Assembly (NCBI GenBank): GCA_036005125.1
Contig: DASYQV010000020.1
Coordinates: 1-64,000, forward strand
Direction: 5' to 3'
DNA from: DASYQV01 sp036005125
GTDB taxonomy: Bacteria > Acidobacteriota > Vicinamibacteria > Vicinamibacterales > UBA2999
DNA length: 64,000 nt
Part shown: in pieces, positions 17,320-25,657 of the stretch
How the letters are laid out: each line of letters starts with the position of its first letter
How positions within the stretch are numbered: position 1 is the stretch's first letter
The notes under the pieces: model-generated
The model's database searches: none
What the model saw: only the letters and a program-made list of their open reading frames with translations
Told to the model about the DNA's origin: nothing
Position numbers and translations under genes: made by a program

Positions 17320-18737
17320 AGGACGCAGCCAAAACGGTCGAGGCGCCGCCGACGCCCGTCTCGGAACCGAAAATTCTCGTCGTCGATGACGAGGCGTCGA
17401 TGCGCGAGATGTTGCGCATTGTGCTGCGTCGCGATGGCTACCAGGTGATCGTGGCGCAGAGCGGGAAGGAGGCGATCGAGCTTCTCCAGCGGCAGCCCGT
17501 GGACCTGCTGCTCTCCGACATCCGGATGCCGGACGTCAGCGGGGTTGACGTCCTCCGTGCAGCCAAGGCGGTCAATCGCGACATCGTCGCGTTCATGATG
17601 ACGGCCTATGCATCGACCGACACGGCGGTCGAGGCGATGCGCCTCGGCGCGGTCGACTACTTCACCAAGCCCTTCAACATGGACGAGCTGCGTCTCAAGG
17701 TCCGGCGCCACCTCGAGTCGCACAAGCTGCGCGAGGAGAACGTCCTCCTGAAGAAGGCCCTCGGCACCGCCTACGAGTTCTCCAACATCATCGGCCAGAG
17801 CCGCGCGATGCTCGAGGTGTTCAAGATGGTCGAGACCATCGCGAAAACCAACAGCACCGTGCTCATCACGGGCGAGTCCGGCACCGGCAAGGATCTCATC
17901 GCGCGGGCCATCCACTTCAACTCTCTCCGCCGCGATCAGCCGTTCGTGGCGTTGAACTGCGGCGCCATTCCGGAGACGCTGCTCGAGTCCGAGCTCTTCG
18001 GTCACATGAAGGGCGCCTTCACGGGCGCCGACTCCAACAAGAAAGGCCTGATCGAGGTTTCCGAGCGGGGAACCATCTTTCTCGACGAGATCGGCGAGAT
18101 GAACGCGACGATGCAGGTCAAGCTGCTACGCGTGCTGCAGGACCGCCGGTTCCGCCGGCTTGGCGGGACCGAGGAGGTGCAGGCAGACATCCGCGTGATT
18201 GCCGCGACGAACCAGGATCTGCAGAAGCGGGTGGCCGAGGGAAAGTTCCGCGAGGACCTCTTCTATCGCATCAACGTGCTTCCAGTGCACCTGCCGCCGC
18301 TGCGCGAGCGCCGGGAGGACATTCCGCTCATCGCCGAGCACTTTCTCGCGAGGTTCGCGGAACAGATGCAGAAACCGGTGCGCAGCATCTCGCGCGACGC
18401 CATGGACCTGCTGCAGGCCTTCGCGTGGCCCGGCAACGTTCGCGAGCTCGAGAACGTCATGGAGCGCGCCGTCGCGCTCGAACAAACGCCGTCGGTCCTG
18501 CCGGAGACCTTGCCCGAGCCCGTGCGGCGCGGCGTGTCGCCGGCGTCGGGACAGGCGCTGCCGGCCGAATTGCCCGAGAACGGCATCGACCTCGAGGCGC
18601 ATGTCGAAGAGATTTACCGCGACCACATGGTCCAGGCGCTCAAACGCGCCGGGGGCGTCCAGGCCAAGGCTGCGGAGATGCTCGGCATGAGCTTCCGGTC
18701 CTTCAGGTATTACGCGAAAAAACTGAATATCCGATGA
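17316..18737 (+). CDS. pilR: Sigma-54-dependent response regulator PilR
   Basis: Activates RpoN promoters of pilin genes. The start is ATG 17316, overlapping the pilS stop by 4 nt. The 473-residue protein has a receiver domain (D68 in LLLSDIRMPD), an AAA+ domain with Walker A GESGTGKD at 186, the sigma-54 contact loop GAFTGA at 233-238, Walker B GTIFLDEIGEM, and a C-terminal Fis-type helix-turn-helix (AKAAEMLGMSFRSFRYYAKKL). All parts needed for activation are present. Good RpoN elements sit before both pilins and before the minor pilin operon, the expected targets. Confidence 0.96.
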   Translation: MKDAAKTVEAPPTPVSEPKILVVDDEASMREMLRIVLRRDGYQVIVAQSGKEAIELLQRQPVDLLLSDIRMPDVSGVDVLRAAKAVNRDIVAFMMTAYASTDTAVEAMRLGAVDYFTKPFNMDELRLKVRRHLESHKLREENVLLKKALGTAYEFSNIIGQSRAMLEVFKMVETIAKTNSTVLITGESGTGKDLIARAIHFNSLRRDQPFVALNCGAIPETLLESELFGHMKGAFTGADSNKKGLIEVSERGTIFLDEIGEMNATMQVKLLRVLQDRRFRRLGGTEEVQADIRVIAATNQDLQKRVAEGKFREDLFYRINVLPVHLPPLRERREDIPLIAEHFLARFAEQMQKPVRSISRDAMDLLQAFAWPGNVRELENVMERAVALEQTPSVLPETLPEPVRRGVSPASGQALPAELPENGIDLEAHVEEIYRDHMVQALKRAGGVQAKAAEMLGMSFRSFRYYAKKLNIR

Positions 18738-18867
18738 CCTCTGAGAGCTGACGATTTTTGGTGGTCCATGACCATTTCGTCAATGGCTCAGGCGCGTCTG
18801 CTCTGCGATGCTTCCATTAAGTTTCTGCAGACGTGTCGGATACGCACGCCGATGTCATCGGTCGAGA

Positions 18868-18884
18868 TGGGCATTCATGTTGCT
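18868..18884 (+). promoter_or_regulatory. Sigma-54 promoter of the first pilin gene
   Basis: TGGGCATTCATGTTGCT contains GG-N10-GC with TTGCT at -12 and GGCA at -24. It lies about 45 nt before the TTG start of the first pilin and downstream of pilR, whose product is an RpoN activator. Confidence 0.7.
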
Positions 18885-18926
18885 CCGTGAGACCCATTCA
18901 CCCGGGACAACCAAGGAGCAAACCTC

Positions 18927-19466
18927 TTGAGGACGAGACGTCACGACGACGGGTTTACGCTGATCGAGCTTCTGATTGTGGTCGCCATCATCGGCATCAT
19001 CGCGGCGATCGCGGTCCCGGGGCTGCTGCGCGCCCGCATGTCGGGCAACGAGGCGTCAGCGATCGGCTCGCTTCGAGCGATCAACACCGCGCAGCAGAAC
19101 TTCTCGCAGTTCTGCAACGGCTACGCGGACGCGCTGACCGACCTTGCGATGCGTCCCGGCGGACAGCAGCCGTACCTCTCGCCTGACATGACGGCCGGCG
19201 CGACCGTCGACAAGAGTGGGTATCGAACGACGATGGCTGCCGGCGCGAGGGGCGTCCCGGTGCTCGCGGCCAACACGAACGCGATGTGCGCGGCCGTGGG
19301 CGTGACCAACGGCTATTACGCGACGGCCGTTGCAATCAATTGGGGATTAACCGGTGCGCGCGCGTTTGCGACCGACGAGCTCGGGACGATTTTCCAGGAC
19401 GCCTCCCAGAACGTTCCGCCGCCGCAGCCGCTGACGCCGGGCGGTAACGTCCAGCCTATCCAGTAA
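18927..19466 (+). CDS. pilA: Type IV major pilin, copy 1
   Basis: Structural subunit of the pilus. It starts with TTG at 18927, chosen because AAGGAG lies 8 nt upstream and it gives a short leader (MRTRRHDDG) before the prepilin peptidase site G|FTLIELLIVVAIIGIIAAIAV, with the invariant E+5. The 179-residue protein has two cysteines in its globular part, one in SQFCNGYA and one in NAMCAAVG, able to form a disulfide. The C-terminus is Pro/Gln-rich (PPPQPLTPGG). It is closely related to the pilin at 19881, mostly differing after residue 60. A sigma-54 promoter precedes it. The rare TTG start may lower its yield relative to copy 2. Confidence 0.93.
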   Translation: MRTRRHDDGFTLIELLIVVAIIGIIAAIAVPGLLRARMSGNEASAIGSLRAINTAQQNFSQFCNGYADALTDLAMRPGGQQPYLSPDMTAGATVDKSGYRTTMAAGARGVPVLAANTNAMCAAVGVTNGYYATAVAINWGLTGARAFATDELGTIFQDASQNVPPPQPLTPGGNVQPIQ

Positions 19467-19610
19467 TCGAGATAACGGAGGTTACGGAGGGCACGGGATC
19501 ACACAGAGAAACCGAGGAACGGAGACGGGTTCTGAGGCGTTCTTATTCCGTTCCTCCGTTTCTCTGTGTTTGACCGTTCCCTCCGTCCCCTTGTTGCCTC
19601 CCGACAATTT
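19467..19610. repeat. Degenerate tandem/inverted repeat spacer, ACGGAGG family
   Basis: After the first pilin stop come units of about 9 bp built on ACGGAGG (AACGGAGGT, TACGGAGGG) and then an arm with CACAGAGAAACCGAGGAACG. The reverse complement follows at 19548-19570 (CGTTCCTCCGTTTCTCTGTG), with a final CCCTCCGT. The paired arms can form a hairpin of about 20 bp, likely the terminator of the first pilin. Confidence 0.8.
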
Positions 19611-19736
19611 TTGCCACTTCAGGTTGACCCTTTTTGTCAGTGGCCTTAATCTAATGGAGCCCTCCACGGTTCGTCGCTACCCATAACTTGTTGCAGAGCT
19701 ATGAGATAGTGCGTGTGCCGGTGATATCGTCCGGGC

Positions 19737-19752
19737 TGGCACCGCCGTTGCT
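19737..19752 (+). promoter_or_regulatory. Sigma-54 promoter of the second pilin gene
   Basis: TGGCACCGCCGTTGCT fits the RpoN consensus closely (TGGCAC, correct spacing, TTGCT). It is the best match in the window, about 130 nt before the GTG start of the second pilin. Confidence 0.8.
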
Positions 19753-19880
19753 CATAGCTGGACCGTGGGCCGTTCGACTAGGCTTGGGCGACCGAGCACG
19801 TCGAAGGCCACGAGGCGCCGAGTCGGAAGCGCCAGTTCGGATCCACGGGCCCTCCGGCCCGGCTCTCAAGGAGTGACCTA

Positions 19881-20420
19881 GTGAAGAAGATGCGCCAGAA
19901 CGAAGGCTTTACCCTGATCGAGTTGCTGATCGTGGTGGCCATTATCGGGATCATCGCCGCGATCGCGGTTCCAGGGCTGCTGCGTGCCCGTATGTCGGGC
20001 AACGAGGCGTCGGCGATCGGCTCGCTGCGCGCCATCAACACCGCGCAGCAGAACTTCTCGCAGTTCTGCAATGGCTACGCGGACGCGTTGACGGACCTGG
20101 CGATTCGTCCAGGGGGTCAGCAGCCGTTCCTCTCGCCCGACCTGACGAGCGGAGCCGCGGTTGACAAGAGCGGCTACACGACCGTGCTGGCGCCCGGCGC
20201 CAACGGTCAGCCGGTTCTCGCGGCCAACACGAACGCGATGTGCGCTGGCGTTGGCGTGACCACGGGATACTACGCGACGGCGGCTGCCATCAACTGGGGT
20301 TCGACCGGAACGCGCGCGTTCGCCACGGACGAGGCCGGCACGATCTTCCAGAACACGGGCAACAACACGCCTCCGCCGCAGCCGCTCACGACCGGTGGCG
20401 ACATCCGCCCGATCCAGTAA
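19881..20420 (+). CDS. pilA: Type IV major pilin, copy 2
   Basis: A second major pilin of 179 residues, starting at GTG 19881 with AAGGAG 7 nt upstream. The leader MKKMRQNEG is followed by the cleavage site G|FTLIELLIVVAIIGIIAAIAV. The N-terminal helix is identical to copy 1 and most of the globular domain is conserved, including two cysteines (SQFCNGYA and NAMCAGVG). Differences cluster in surface-like segments (for example TSGAAVDKSGYTTVLAPGANG). It has its own consensus sigma-54 promoter and a long leader of about 110 nt, so the two pilins can be expressed independently. Which copy builds the main fibre cannot be told from sequence. Confidence 0.93.
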   Translation: MKKMRQNEGFTLIELLIVVAIIGIIAAIAVPGLLRARMSGNEASAIGSLRAINTAQQNFSQFCNGYADALTDLAIRPGGQQPFLSPDLTSGAAVDKSGYTTVLAPGANGQPVLAANTNAMCAGVGVTTGYYATAAAINWGSTGTRAFATDEAGTIFQNTGNNTPPPQPLTTGGDIRPIQ

Positions 20421-20471
20421 GACGATCGCATCGCAACACCCCGGGGCTGGTTCGCACGCGCGGGCCAGCCC

Positions 20472-20743
20472 CTTGTCCGTTATGCGGGCTCCCAGCGAGA
20501 ATTTGTCCCTACTGCAGGGCCGCATGACGGACCGGGCGCGCGAAGCGCGCCAAGAGACACTGCAACAAGGCAAGGGCTCTGACGTGATATCGAGGTCAGC
20601 GCCCGTGCTTGTCCGTTATGCGGGCTCCCAGCGAGAATTTGTCGCTACTGCAGGGCCGCATGACGGACCCGGCGCGCGAAGCGCGCCAAGAGACGCTGCA
20701 ACAAGGCAAGGGCTCTGACGTGATATCGAGGTCAGAGCCCTTG
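20472..20743. repeat. Tandem duplication, 2 x 136 bp, each ending in a GATATCGAG hairpin
   Basis: The blocks 20472-20607 and 20608-20743 are near-identical and head to tail. Both start CTTGTCCGTTATGCGGGCTC and contain the palindromic GGCGCGCGAAGCGCGCC-like core. They end in the 37-nt hairpin also seen at 3037. In the second block (20707-20743) the 13-bp stem is perfect. In the first (20571-20607) the right arm has two mismatches. This fills most of the 361-nt spacer between the second pilin and the VKOR-DsbA gene; no gene is seen in it. Confidence 0.85.
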
Positions 20744-20781
20744 ACTTGTTGTACGATTGCCGATCGGAGCACTTTCCGGCC

Positions 20782-22074
20782 ATGACGAAACGCCACGTTC
20801 GCGCGACGCTGATTGCGCTGTGCGTGCTCGGCCTTGTCGCCTCCGCAACCTCGACCTACGTGCACTACCGGCTGATGCACGATGCCTCCTACACGAGCTT
20901 CTGCGATATCAGCGAGGCCGTGAACTGCGAGACCGTCTACCGCAGCGCGTACGGCACGGTGGCGGGTATTCCTGTCGCGCTTGGCGGTGTGATCTGGTTC
21001 AGCCTGGCGCTGCTCCTCACGTTCGTCTCCGAACCATCGGCGCCGCCGGCCAGACCATCGCAGGCCCGTCGCGCGGAAACGGCTGACGCCTCCGAGTCGT
21101 CGGTATCGGGCTATCTCTTCGCGCTCTCGACCGTGGCCCTGGCCGTTGTCTTGTATCTCGCATACGCCTCATTTTTCGTGCTGAAGACAATGTGCATCCT
21201 CTGCGTGCTGACCTACGTGGCGGTGGTTGGAATCTTTATCGTGTCGGGCGCGTCGAGTCCGGCGCGGCTGGGGTCGCTGCCGCGCTTTGCGGCGCGCGAT
21301 CTGCGCCGCCTTGCCCGCTACCCGGTGGCCCTGGTCATCGCGATTCTCTACCTGGCGGGCGCCGCGTCGGCGATTGCTTTCTTCCCTCGCGACGCGGTGT
21401 CAGCGGCCGCTGCCGCGACCCCCTCGTCCCCTTCGTCCACCTCGGCCAGCGCCGCACCGGCTGCGCCGGCCCCCGCGGCCCAGCTCGATCAGGTCGCCGG
21501 GTTCGAGCAGTGGCTGGATATGCAGCCTCGGGTGCCGCTGGCGGTGCCCAGTGACGGCGCCAAGGTGGTTATCGTCAAGTTCAACGACTACCAGTGCCCG
21601 CCATGCAAGCAGACATTTCTGCAGTACAAGCCGATCCTGCAGAAGTTCGAGAACTCGCATCCCGGACAGGTGAAGTTCATCACGAAAGACTTTCCGCTCG
21701 AGCCGGAGTGCAACGGAGGCGGCGGTCACACGGCAGCCTGCGAGGCCGCGGCCGCGGTTCGGATGGCGCGGGCGAAGGGACGCGCCGAGGCGCTCGAGGA
21801 CTGGTTGTTCGACAACCAGCCGGCGATGTCGCCCGAGCTGGTGAAGAAAGGCGCGCGCGAGGTCGCCCAGGTGACGGACTTCGATGCCCAGTATCCGCGC
21901 GTGCTCGAGCAGGTGAAGGCGGACACCGCGTACGGCCGGCAGCTCGGCGTGAACCGGACGCCGACTTTTTTCATCAATGGCATCAAGATCGAAGGCGGCC
22001 TGCTCCCGAACTTCTTCGAAGCCGCCATCGCACATGAGCTGAAGCGGGCGCAGGGTTCCGCCAGCAAACCGTGA
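20782..22074 (+). CDS. VKOR-DsbA fusion, disulfide bond-forming protein
   Basis: Introduces disulfides into exported proteins and recycles itself by passing electrons to quinone. I start at ATG 20782 (MTKRHVRATLIALCVLGLVAS). The N-terminal half is a VKOR membrane domain with the cysteine pair C41/C49 (FCDISEAVNC) and the active C138xxC141 (CILC). After a linker rich in Pro/Ala/Ser (residues about 215-240) comes a periplasmic DsbA-like thioredoxin domain with C272PPC275, YGRQLGVNRTPTFFING with the cis-proline, and a helical insert. At 430 residues it matches known VKOR-thioredoxin fusions. It sits between pilins and pilus assembly genes, and both pilins have two cysteines, so pilin folding is a likely use. 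Confidence 0.92.
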   Translation: MTKRHVRATLIALCVLGLVASATSTYVHYRLMHDASYTSFCDISEAVNCETVYRSAYGTVAGIPVALGGVIWFSLALLLTFVSEPSAPPARPSQARRAETADASESSVSGYLFALSTVALAVVLYLAYASFFVLKTMCILCVLTYVAVVGIFIVSGASSPARLGSLPRFAARDLRRLARYPVALVIAILYLAGAASAIAFFPRDAVSAAAAATPSSPSSTSASAAPAAPAPAAQLDQVAGFEQWLDMQPRVPLAVPSDGAKVVIVKFNDYQCPPCKQTFLQYKPILQKFENSHPGQVKFITKDFPLEPECNGGGGHTAACEAAAAVRMARAKGRAEALEDWLFDNQPAMSPELVKKGAREVAQVTDFDAQYPRVLEQVKADTAYGRQLGVNRTPTFFINGIKIEGGLLPNFFEAAIAHELKRAQGSASKP

Positions 22075-22078
22075 GGAG

Positions 22079-23029
22079 ATGCACGCAATAAAGACCGAGG
22101 GTCTGACCAAGCACTACACGGTTGGATTCTGGCGGCCACGACCCTACGTGGCGCTCGACGGTCTCTCCCTCGAGGTCGCCCCGGCTGAGATCTTCGGATT
22201 TCTCGGTCCCAACGGCGCAGGCAAGACGACGACGCTGAAGCTGCTGATGCAGCTCGTCTATCCGACGAGCGGCGCCGCCTGGATTCTCGGCAAGCCGGTC
22301 GGTGATCTCGAGGTCAAACGGCGCATCGGCTACCTCCCTGAGAACCCGTACTTCTACGACTATCTCACCGCGAACGAGCTCCTGACCTACTTCGCCAGCC
22401 TGTTCGGCTACCGCGGCGAGGAGCGGCGGCGGCGCGTCGCGGACGTGCTCGACCAGGTCGGGATTGGTGCCGAACGCCGGATGCAGCTTCGGCAATTCTC
22501 GAAGGGCATGATCCAGCGTGTCGGCATCGCGCAGGCGATTCTCAACCAGCCGGAGGTCGTGTTCTTGGACGAGCCGATGTCGGGTCTCGATCCGCTCGGC
22601 CGGCGCGACATGCGTCAGCTGATGATGCGGCTCCGCGATTCCGGCTGCACGGTTTTCTTCAGCTCGCACATCCTCGCTGACGCCGAGTCGTTGTGCAGCC
22701 GGGTGGCGATTCTGGCCGGCGGCCGGCTCGTCACGACCGGACGCCTTACGGACATGGTCGGGTTCGAGCTGCGTGGGTGGGAACTGATCGTGTCGGATGT
22801 GTCGCGGGAGAAGCTGGCGGCGCTCGGCACGCGTGTGACGCGCATCGTGCCGCTCGCGCATGGCCGATTCTCGTTGGAGCTCCCGCCGGATCCGCCGGAA
22901 GCCCTCATCGCCGAGCTGGCACGACATGGCGGCCGGATACTCTCGCTCAACCCTGTGCGCGACACGCTCGAGGATCTCTTCGTGCGCCAGATTGCCGCGT
23001 CGAAGCCGCGCGAGCCGGTCGGAGCCTGA
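22079..23029 (+). CDS. ABC transporter ATP-binding protein, PilH-like by position
   Basis: Cytoplasmic ATPase of an ABC-2 type exporter, 316 residues. Walker A is GPNGAGKTTT (about residues 44-53), the signature region reads RQFSKGMIQRVGIAQAI (the usual LSGGQ is replaced by FSKGM, common in this subfamily), Walker B is VVFLDEPMSGLDP and the switch His lies in FFSSHIL. The C-terminal part is the usual regulatory extension. The next gene, 3 nt away, is its permease. In Myxococcus, pilH encodes an ABC ATPase needed for pilus formation and lies between pilA and pilD, as here, so a pilus role is plausible, though not shown by the sequence itself. Confidence 0.9.
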   Translation: MHAIKTEGLTKHYTVGFWRPRPYVALDGLSLEVAPAEIFGFLGPNGAGKTTTLKLLMQLVYPTSGAAWILGKPVGDLEVKRRIGYLPENPYFYDYLTANELLTYFASLFGYRGEERRRRVADVLDQVGIGAERRMQLRQFSKGMIQRVGIAQAILNQPEVVFLDEPMSGLDPLGRRDMRQLMMRLRDSGCTVFFSSHILADAESLCSRVAILAGGRLVTTGRLTDMVGFELRGWELIVSDVSREKLAALGTRVTRIVPLAHGRFSLELPPDPPEALIAELARHGGRILSLNPVRDTLEDLFVRQIAASKPREPVGA

Positions 23030-23032
23030 TAC

Positions 23033-23839
23033 ATGCGTCAGATCTGGCTCGTCGCCGGCAGCGTCTTCAAGGAGTCGGTGCGCGACCGGGTGCCGTACAG
23101 CCTCGTTGCATTCGCGGTCCTGCTGATGGCCGCCTCATACCTGATCAGCCAGCTGACCGCCGGTCAGGACCTCAAGATCATCAAGGACCTCGGGCTTGCG
23201 GCCATCGCGACGATCGGTCTGCTGATTGCAATCTTCATCGGCATCGGCCTCGTGTCGAAGGAGGTCGAGCGGAGGAGCATCTACAGCCTGCTCGCGAAGC
23301 CGATATCGCGGGCCAGCTTCATCATCGGCAAATTTTTCGGGCTCGTGTTGACGCTTGCGGTGAACGTCGGCGCAATGACGATTGCCTACTATGCCGTGCT
23401 GGCGTACATGAACTGGATGGCGGAGCCGGGGGTGCGGCAATCGTGGCCCGCTCCGGCAACTGATGTCCGGCTCGCCGTGCCGATCGTCCTCATCCTCGCG
23501 CAGCTCACGGTGGTCACGGCCATCGCGCTGTTCTTCTCGACGTTTTCGAGCCCGCTGCTGTCGGCCCTGCTCACGCTCGGCATATGGACGGCGGGCCATT
23601 TCAACGCGGACCTCCGGAACTTCCAGGCAGTCGTCGATTCACCTCCGGCTGTCTATACGGCGCGCACGCTGTACTACCTGCTGCCCAATTTTGCCTCGTT
23701 CGACGTCAAGACGCAGGTCGTCCACGGCGATGCCGTGCCGCCTGCCGACGTCGCCCTGACGCTTGCATATGCCGTCGTGTACGTGGCCGCGCTGCTCGTG
23801 GCGGCGGTGGCAGTCTTCCGGCGGCGTGACTTCAAGTAG
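23033..23839 (+). CDS. ABC-2 type transporter permease, PilI-like by position
   Basis: Inner-membrane permease of 268 residues with about six helices and the ABC-2 family features. These are VRDRVPYSLVAFAVLLMAASYLI near the start, a cytoplasmic loop KEVERRSIYSLLAKPISRASFIIGKFFG (the coupling region), and hydrophobic segments to the C-terminal RRRDFK. It follows the ATPase gene by 3 nt and certainly works with it. Location within the pilus cluster before pilD parallels pilI of Myxococcus. The substrate is unknown. Transcription probably continues from the VKOR-DsbA gene. A palindromic repeat follows the stop. Confidence 0.88.
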   Translation: MRQIWLVAGSVFKESVRDRVPYSLVAFAVLLMAASYLISQLTAGQDLKIIKDLGLAAIATIGLLIAIFIGIGLVSKEVERRSIYSLLAKPISRASFIIGKFFGLVLTLAVNVGAMTIAYYAVLAYMNWMAEPGVRQSWPAPATDVRLAVPIVLILAQLTVVTAIALFFSTFSSPLLSALLTLGIWTAGHFNADLRNFQAVVDSPPAVYTARTLYYLLPNFASFDVKTQVVHGDAVPPADVALTLAYAVVYVAALLVAAVAVFRRRDFK

Positions 23840-23842
23840 ATG

Positions 23843-23966
23843 ATGGGCTGCAGGCTACGGACTCCGGGCTACGGGCGAAGTTGTAGGCGCGGGTCTTCAG
23901 ACCTGACGTACGTAGGCCGGGTCTTTCGACCCGGCACTGCGCCGCATCTAAAGATGCGGCCTACGA
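23843..23966. repeat. GGGCTAC heptamer units plus CGTAGGCC-type palindrome (copy 3)
   Basis: First come four 7-bp units (GGGCTGC, AGGCTAC, GGACTCC, GGGCTAC, 23845-23872). Then GTAGGCGCGGGTCTTCAGAC, a second CGTAGGCCGGGTC...GACCCGGC palindrome, and finally GCCGCATCTAAAGATGCGGC with CTACG. The two repeat types adjoin in one spacer. Confidence 0.75.
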
Positions 23967-23973
23967 CCCAGGG

Positions 23974-24879
23974 ATGACCCACGCCTACCCTCGTCCCATC
24001 GGCGCCATGGCCGCGCTCGTCCTGCTCCTGGCAACGGCGGCGGGACTACAGATGATCCGCGAGCGGCTCGTGCCCGAACCGCCGGCCGAGCTGCCGATGC
24101 TCTGGCTGCATTCGCCCGCTCTCCTCGATCGCATGTCGCTCGAATTCGATGCGCTCGCAGCCGATATCTACTGGATTCGCGCAGTCGTCTACTACGGCTC
24201 CGTGCGCCGTTCCGGCGAGCCAGAGAAGAACTACGACCTGCTCTATCCGCTGCTCGACATCACGACCACGCTCGACCCGCAGTTCCTTGTCGCGTATCGG
24301 ATGGGGGCCATCTTCCTGAGCGAGGGATATCCCGGGGGTCCGGGCCGGCCGGATCTCGCCGTGGCGTTGCTCGAGAAGGGACTGAATCACGATCCGAATC
24401 GCTGGCAGCTGTTGCACGACATCGGGTTCGTCTACTTCTGGACGATTCACGATTACAAGACCGCGGCGGCGTGGTTCGAGCGCGCCAGCGAAGTTCCGGG
24501 TGCGCCGGTCTGGCTGAAGCCGGTGGCCGCGGGCATGAGCGCCCGGGGGGGCGACCGTCGAACCGCCCGGCTGATGTGGCAGGAGCTGCTCAAGTCCGAC
24601 GCCGATTTTCTCGCCGACACCGCGCGTCAGCGGCTCGCGCAGCTCGACGCGCTGGATCAGATCGACGCGCTCCACTCCCTCATTGCCCGCGTCACGCTCG
24701 CCACAGGCCGGCGGCCCACGGCCTGGAGCGATCTGGTGGTCGGGGGATGGCTGCGCGGCGAACCGCGCGATCCTTCGGGGTTTCCGTACGTGATGGATCC
24801 GGCTACGGCGCGGGTGACAGTTTCCCACGAGTCGCGGCTGTTTCCGCTGCCGACCGACCTCGCGATTCCGCACTCCTGA
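23974..24879 (+). CDS. Membrane-anchored TPR-like protein in the pilus locus
   Basis: A 301-residue protein with one N-terminal membrane segment (MAALVLLLATAAGLQ, residues 11-25) and a helical, TPR-like exported domain. The helices run from DRMSLEFDALAADIYWIRAV (about residues 52-71) through LLYPLLDITTTLDPQFLVAYRMG and PDLAVALLEKGLNHDPNRWQLLHDIGFVYF. Such repeats bind other proteins. It follows the ABC permease and its stop is 1 nt from the pilD start, so it belongs to the pilus transcript. In Myxococcus a gene called pilG accompanies the PilHI transporter; this could be its functional counterpart, but I cannot show homology. Confidence 0.75.
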   Translation: MTHAYPRPIGAMAALVLLLATAAGLQMIRERLVPEPPAELPMLWLHSPALLDRMSLEFDALAADIYWIRAVVYYGSVRRSGEPEKNYDLLYPLLDITTTLDPQFLVAYRMGAIFLSEGYPGGPGRPDLAVALLEKGLNHDPNRWQLLHDIGFVYFWTIHDYKTAAAWFERASEVPGAPVWLKPVAAGMSARGGDRRTARLMWQELLKSDADFLADTARQRLAQLDALDQIDALHSLIARVTLATGRRPTAWSDLVVGGWLRGEPRDPSGFPYVMDPATARVTVSHESRLFPLPTDLAIPHS

Positions 24880-24880
24880 G

Positions 24881-25657
24881 ATGTCGACGCTTCTCGCAGA
24901 GCTGCCCGCGCTCGTTGTTGCCGCCCTGGTCGGCCTCATCGTCGGCAGTTTTCTCAACGTCTGCATTCATCGTCTGCCGCGGAAGGAGTCGGTGGCCTGG
25001 CCAGGTTCCCACTGTCCTCAGTGCGGCCATGCGATCGCCTGGTACGACAACATGCCCGTACTCAGCTATCTCTGGCTGCGCGGGCGCTGCCGTCACTGTC
25101 GTGCCGGCATTCCCGTGAGGTACCTCCTCGTCGAGATTGCAACGGCGGCGCTCTTCGTGGCGGCGGTGCACCTCTACCCGCCCGGCCTCCTCCTGGCGAG
25201 CCGGCTTGTCTTCGGTTGCGCGCTCATCGTGCTGTTTGTTGTCGATCTGGATCACCGGATCCTGCCGAACGTGATCACGGTTCCCGGAATTGCCGTCGGG
25301 TTCGTGTTCGCCGCGCTGTCGGAGCCGGGATGGCGTTCGGCGCTCATCGGCATCGTGGCCGGTGGCGGCATTCCGCTGGCGATCGCATGGCTGTACGAGA
25401 AAGTCCGCGGCCACGAAGGTCTGGGGATGGGCGACGTCAAGATGCTCGCGATGATCGGCGCGTTCCTCGGCTGGCAGCACATGCTGCTGACGCTGGTGCT
25501 CAGCTCGTTCATCGGGTCGATCATCGGCGTGGCTTTCATCGTGGCGGGAAAGGGGGCGCGGTACGCGCTTCCGTTCGGAACCTTCCTCGCGGTCGGCGCG
25601 CTCGCCACGATCGTCGTGGGCGACAGCTTCCTGTCCTGGTACCTCTCGCAATTCTGA
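24881..25657 (+). CDS. pilD: Prepilin leader peptidase/N-methyltransferase PilD
   Basis: Inner-membrane aspartyl protease that cleaves prepilins after the glycine and methylates the new N-terminus. The 258-residue protein has an N-terminal cytoplasmic domain with zinc cysteines C45/C48 (CPQCGH) and C70/C73 (CRHCRAG). The protease aspartates lie in VVDLDHRILPN (D122/D124) and GMGDVKM (D185), among about seven helices. Substrates are encoded nearby: two major and at least two minor pilins with G|xxxxE sites. The stop overlaps the next gene (TGATG). Confidence 0.96.
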   Translation: MSTLLAELPALVVAALVGLIVGSFLNVCIHRLPRKESVAWPGSHCPQCGHAIAWYDNMPVLSYLWLRGRCRHCRAGIPVRYLLVEIATAALFVAAVHLYPPGLLLASRLVFGCALIVLFVVDLDHRILPNVITVPGIAVGFVFAALSEPGWRSALIGIVAGGGIPLAIAWLYEKVRGHEGLGMGDVKMLAMIGAFLGWQHMLLTLVLSSFIGSIIGVAFIVAGKGARYALPFGTFLAVGALATIVVGDSFLSWYLSQF

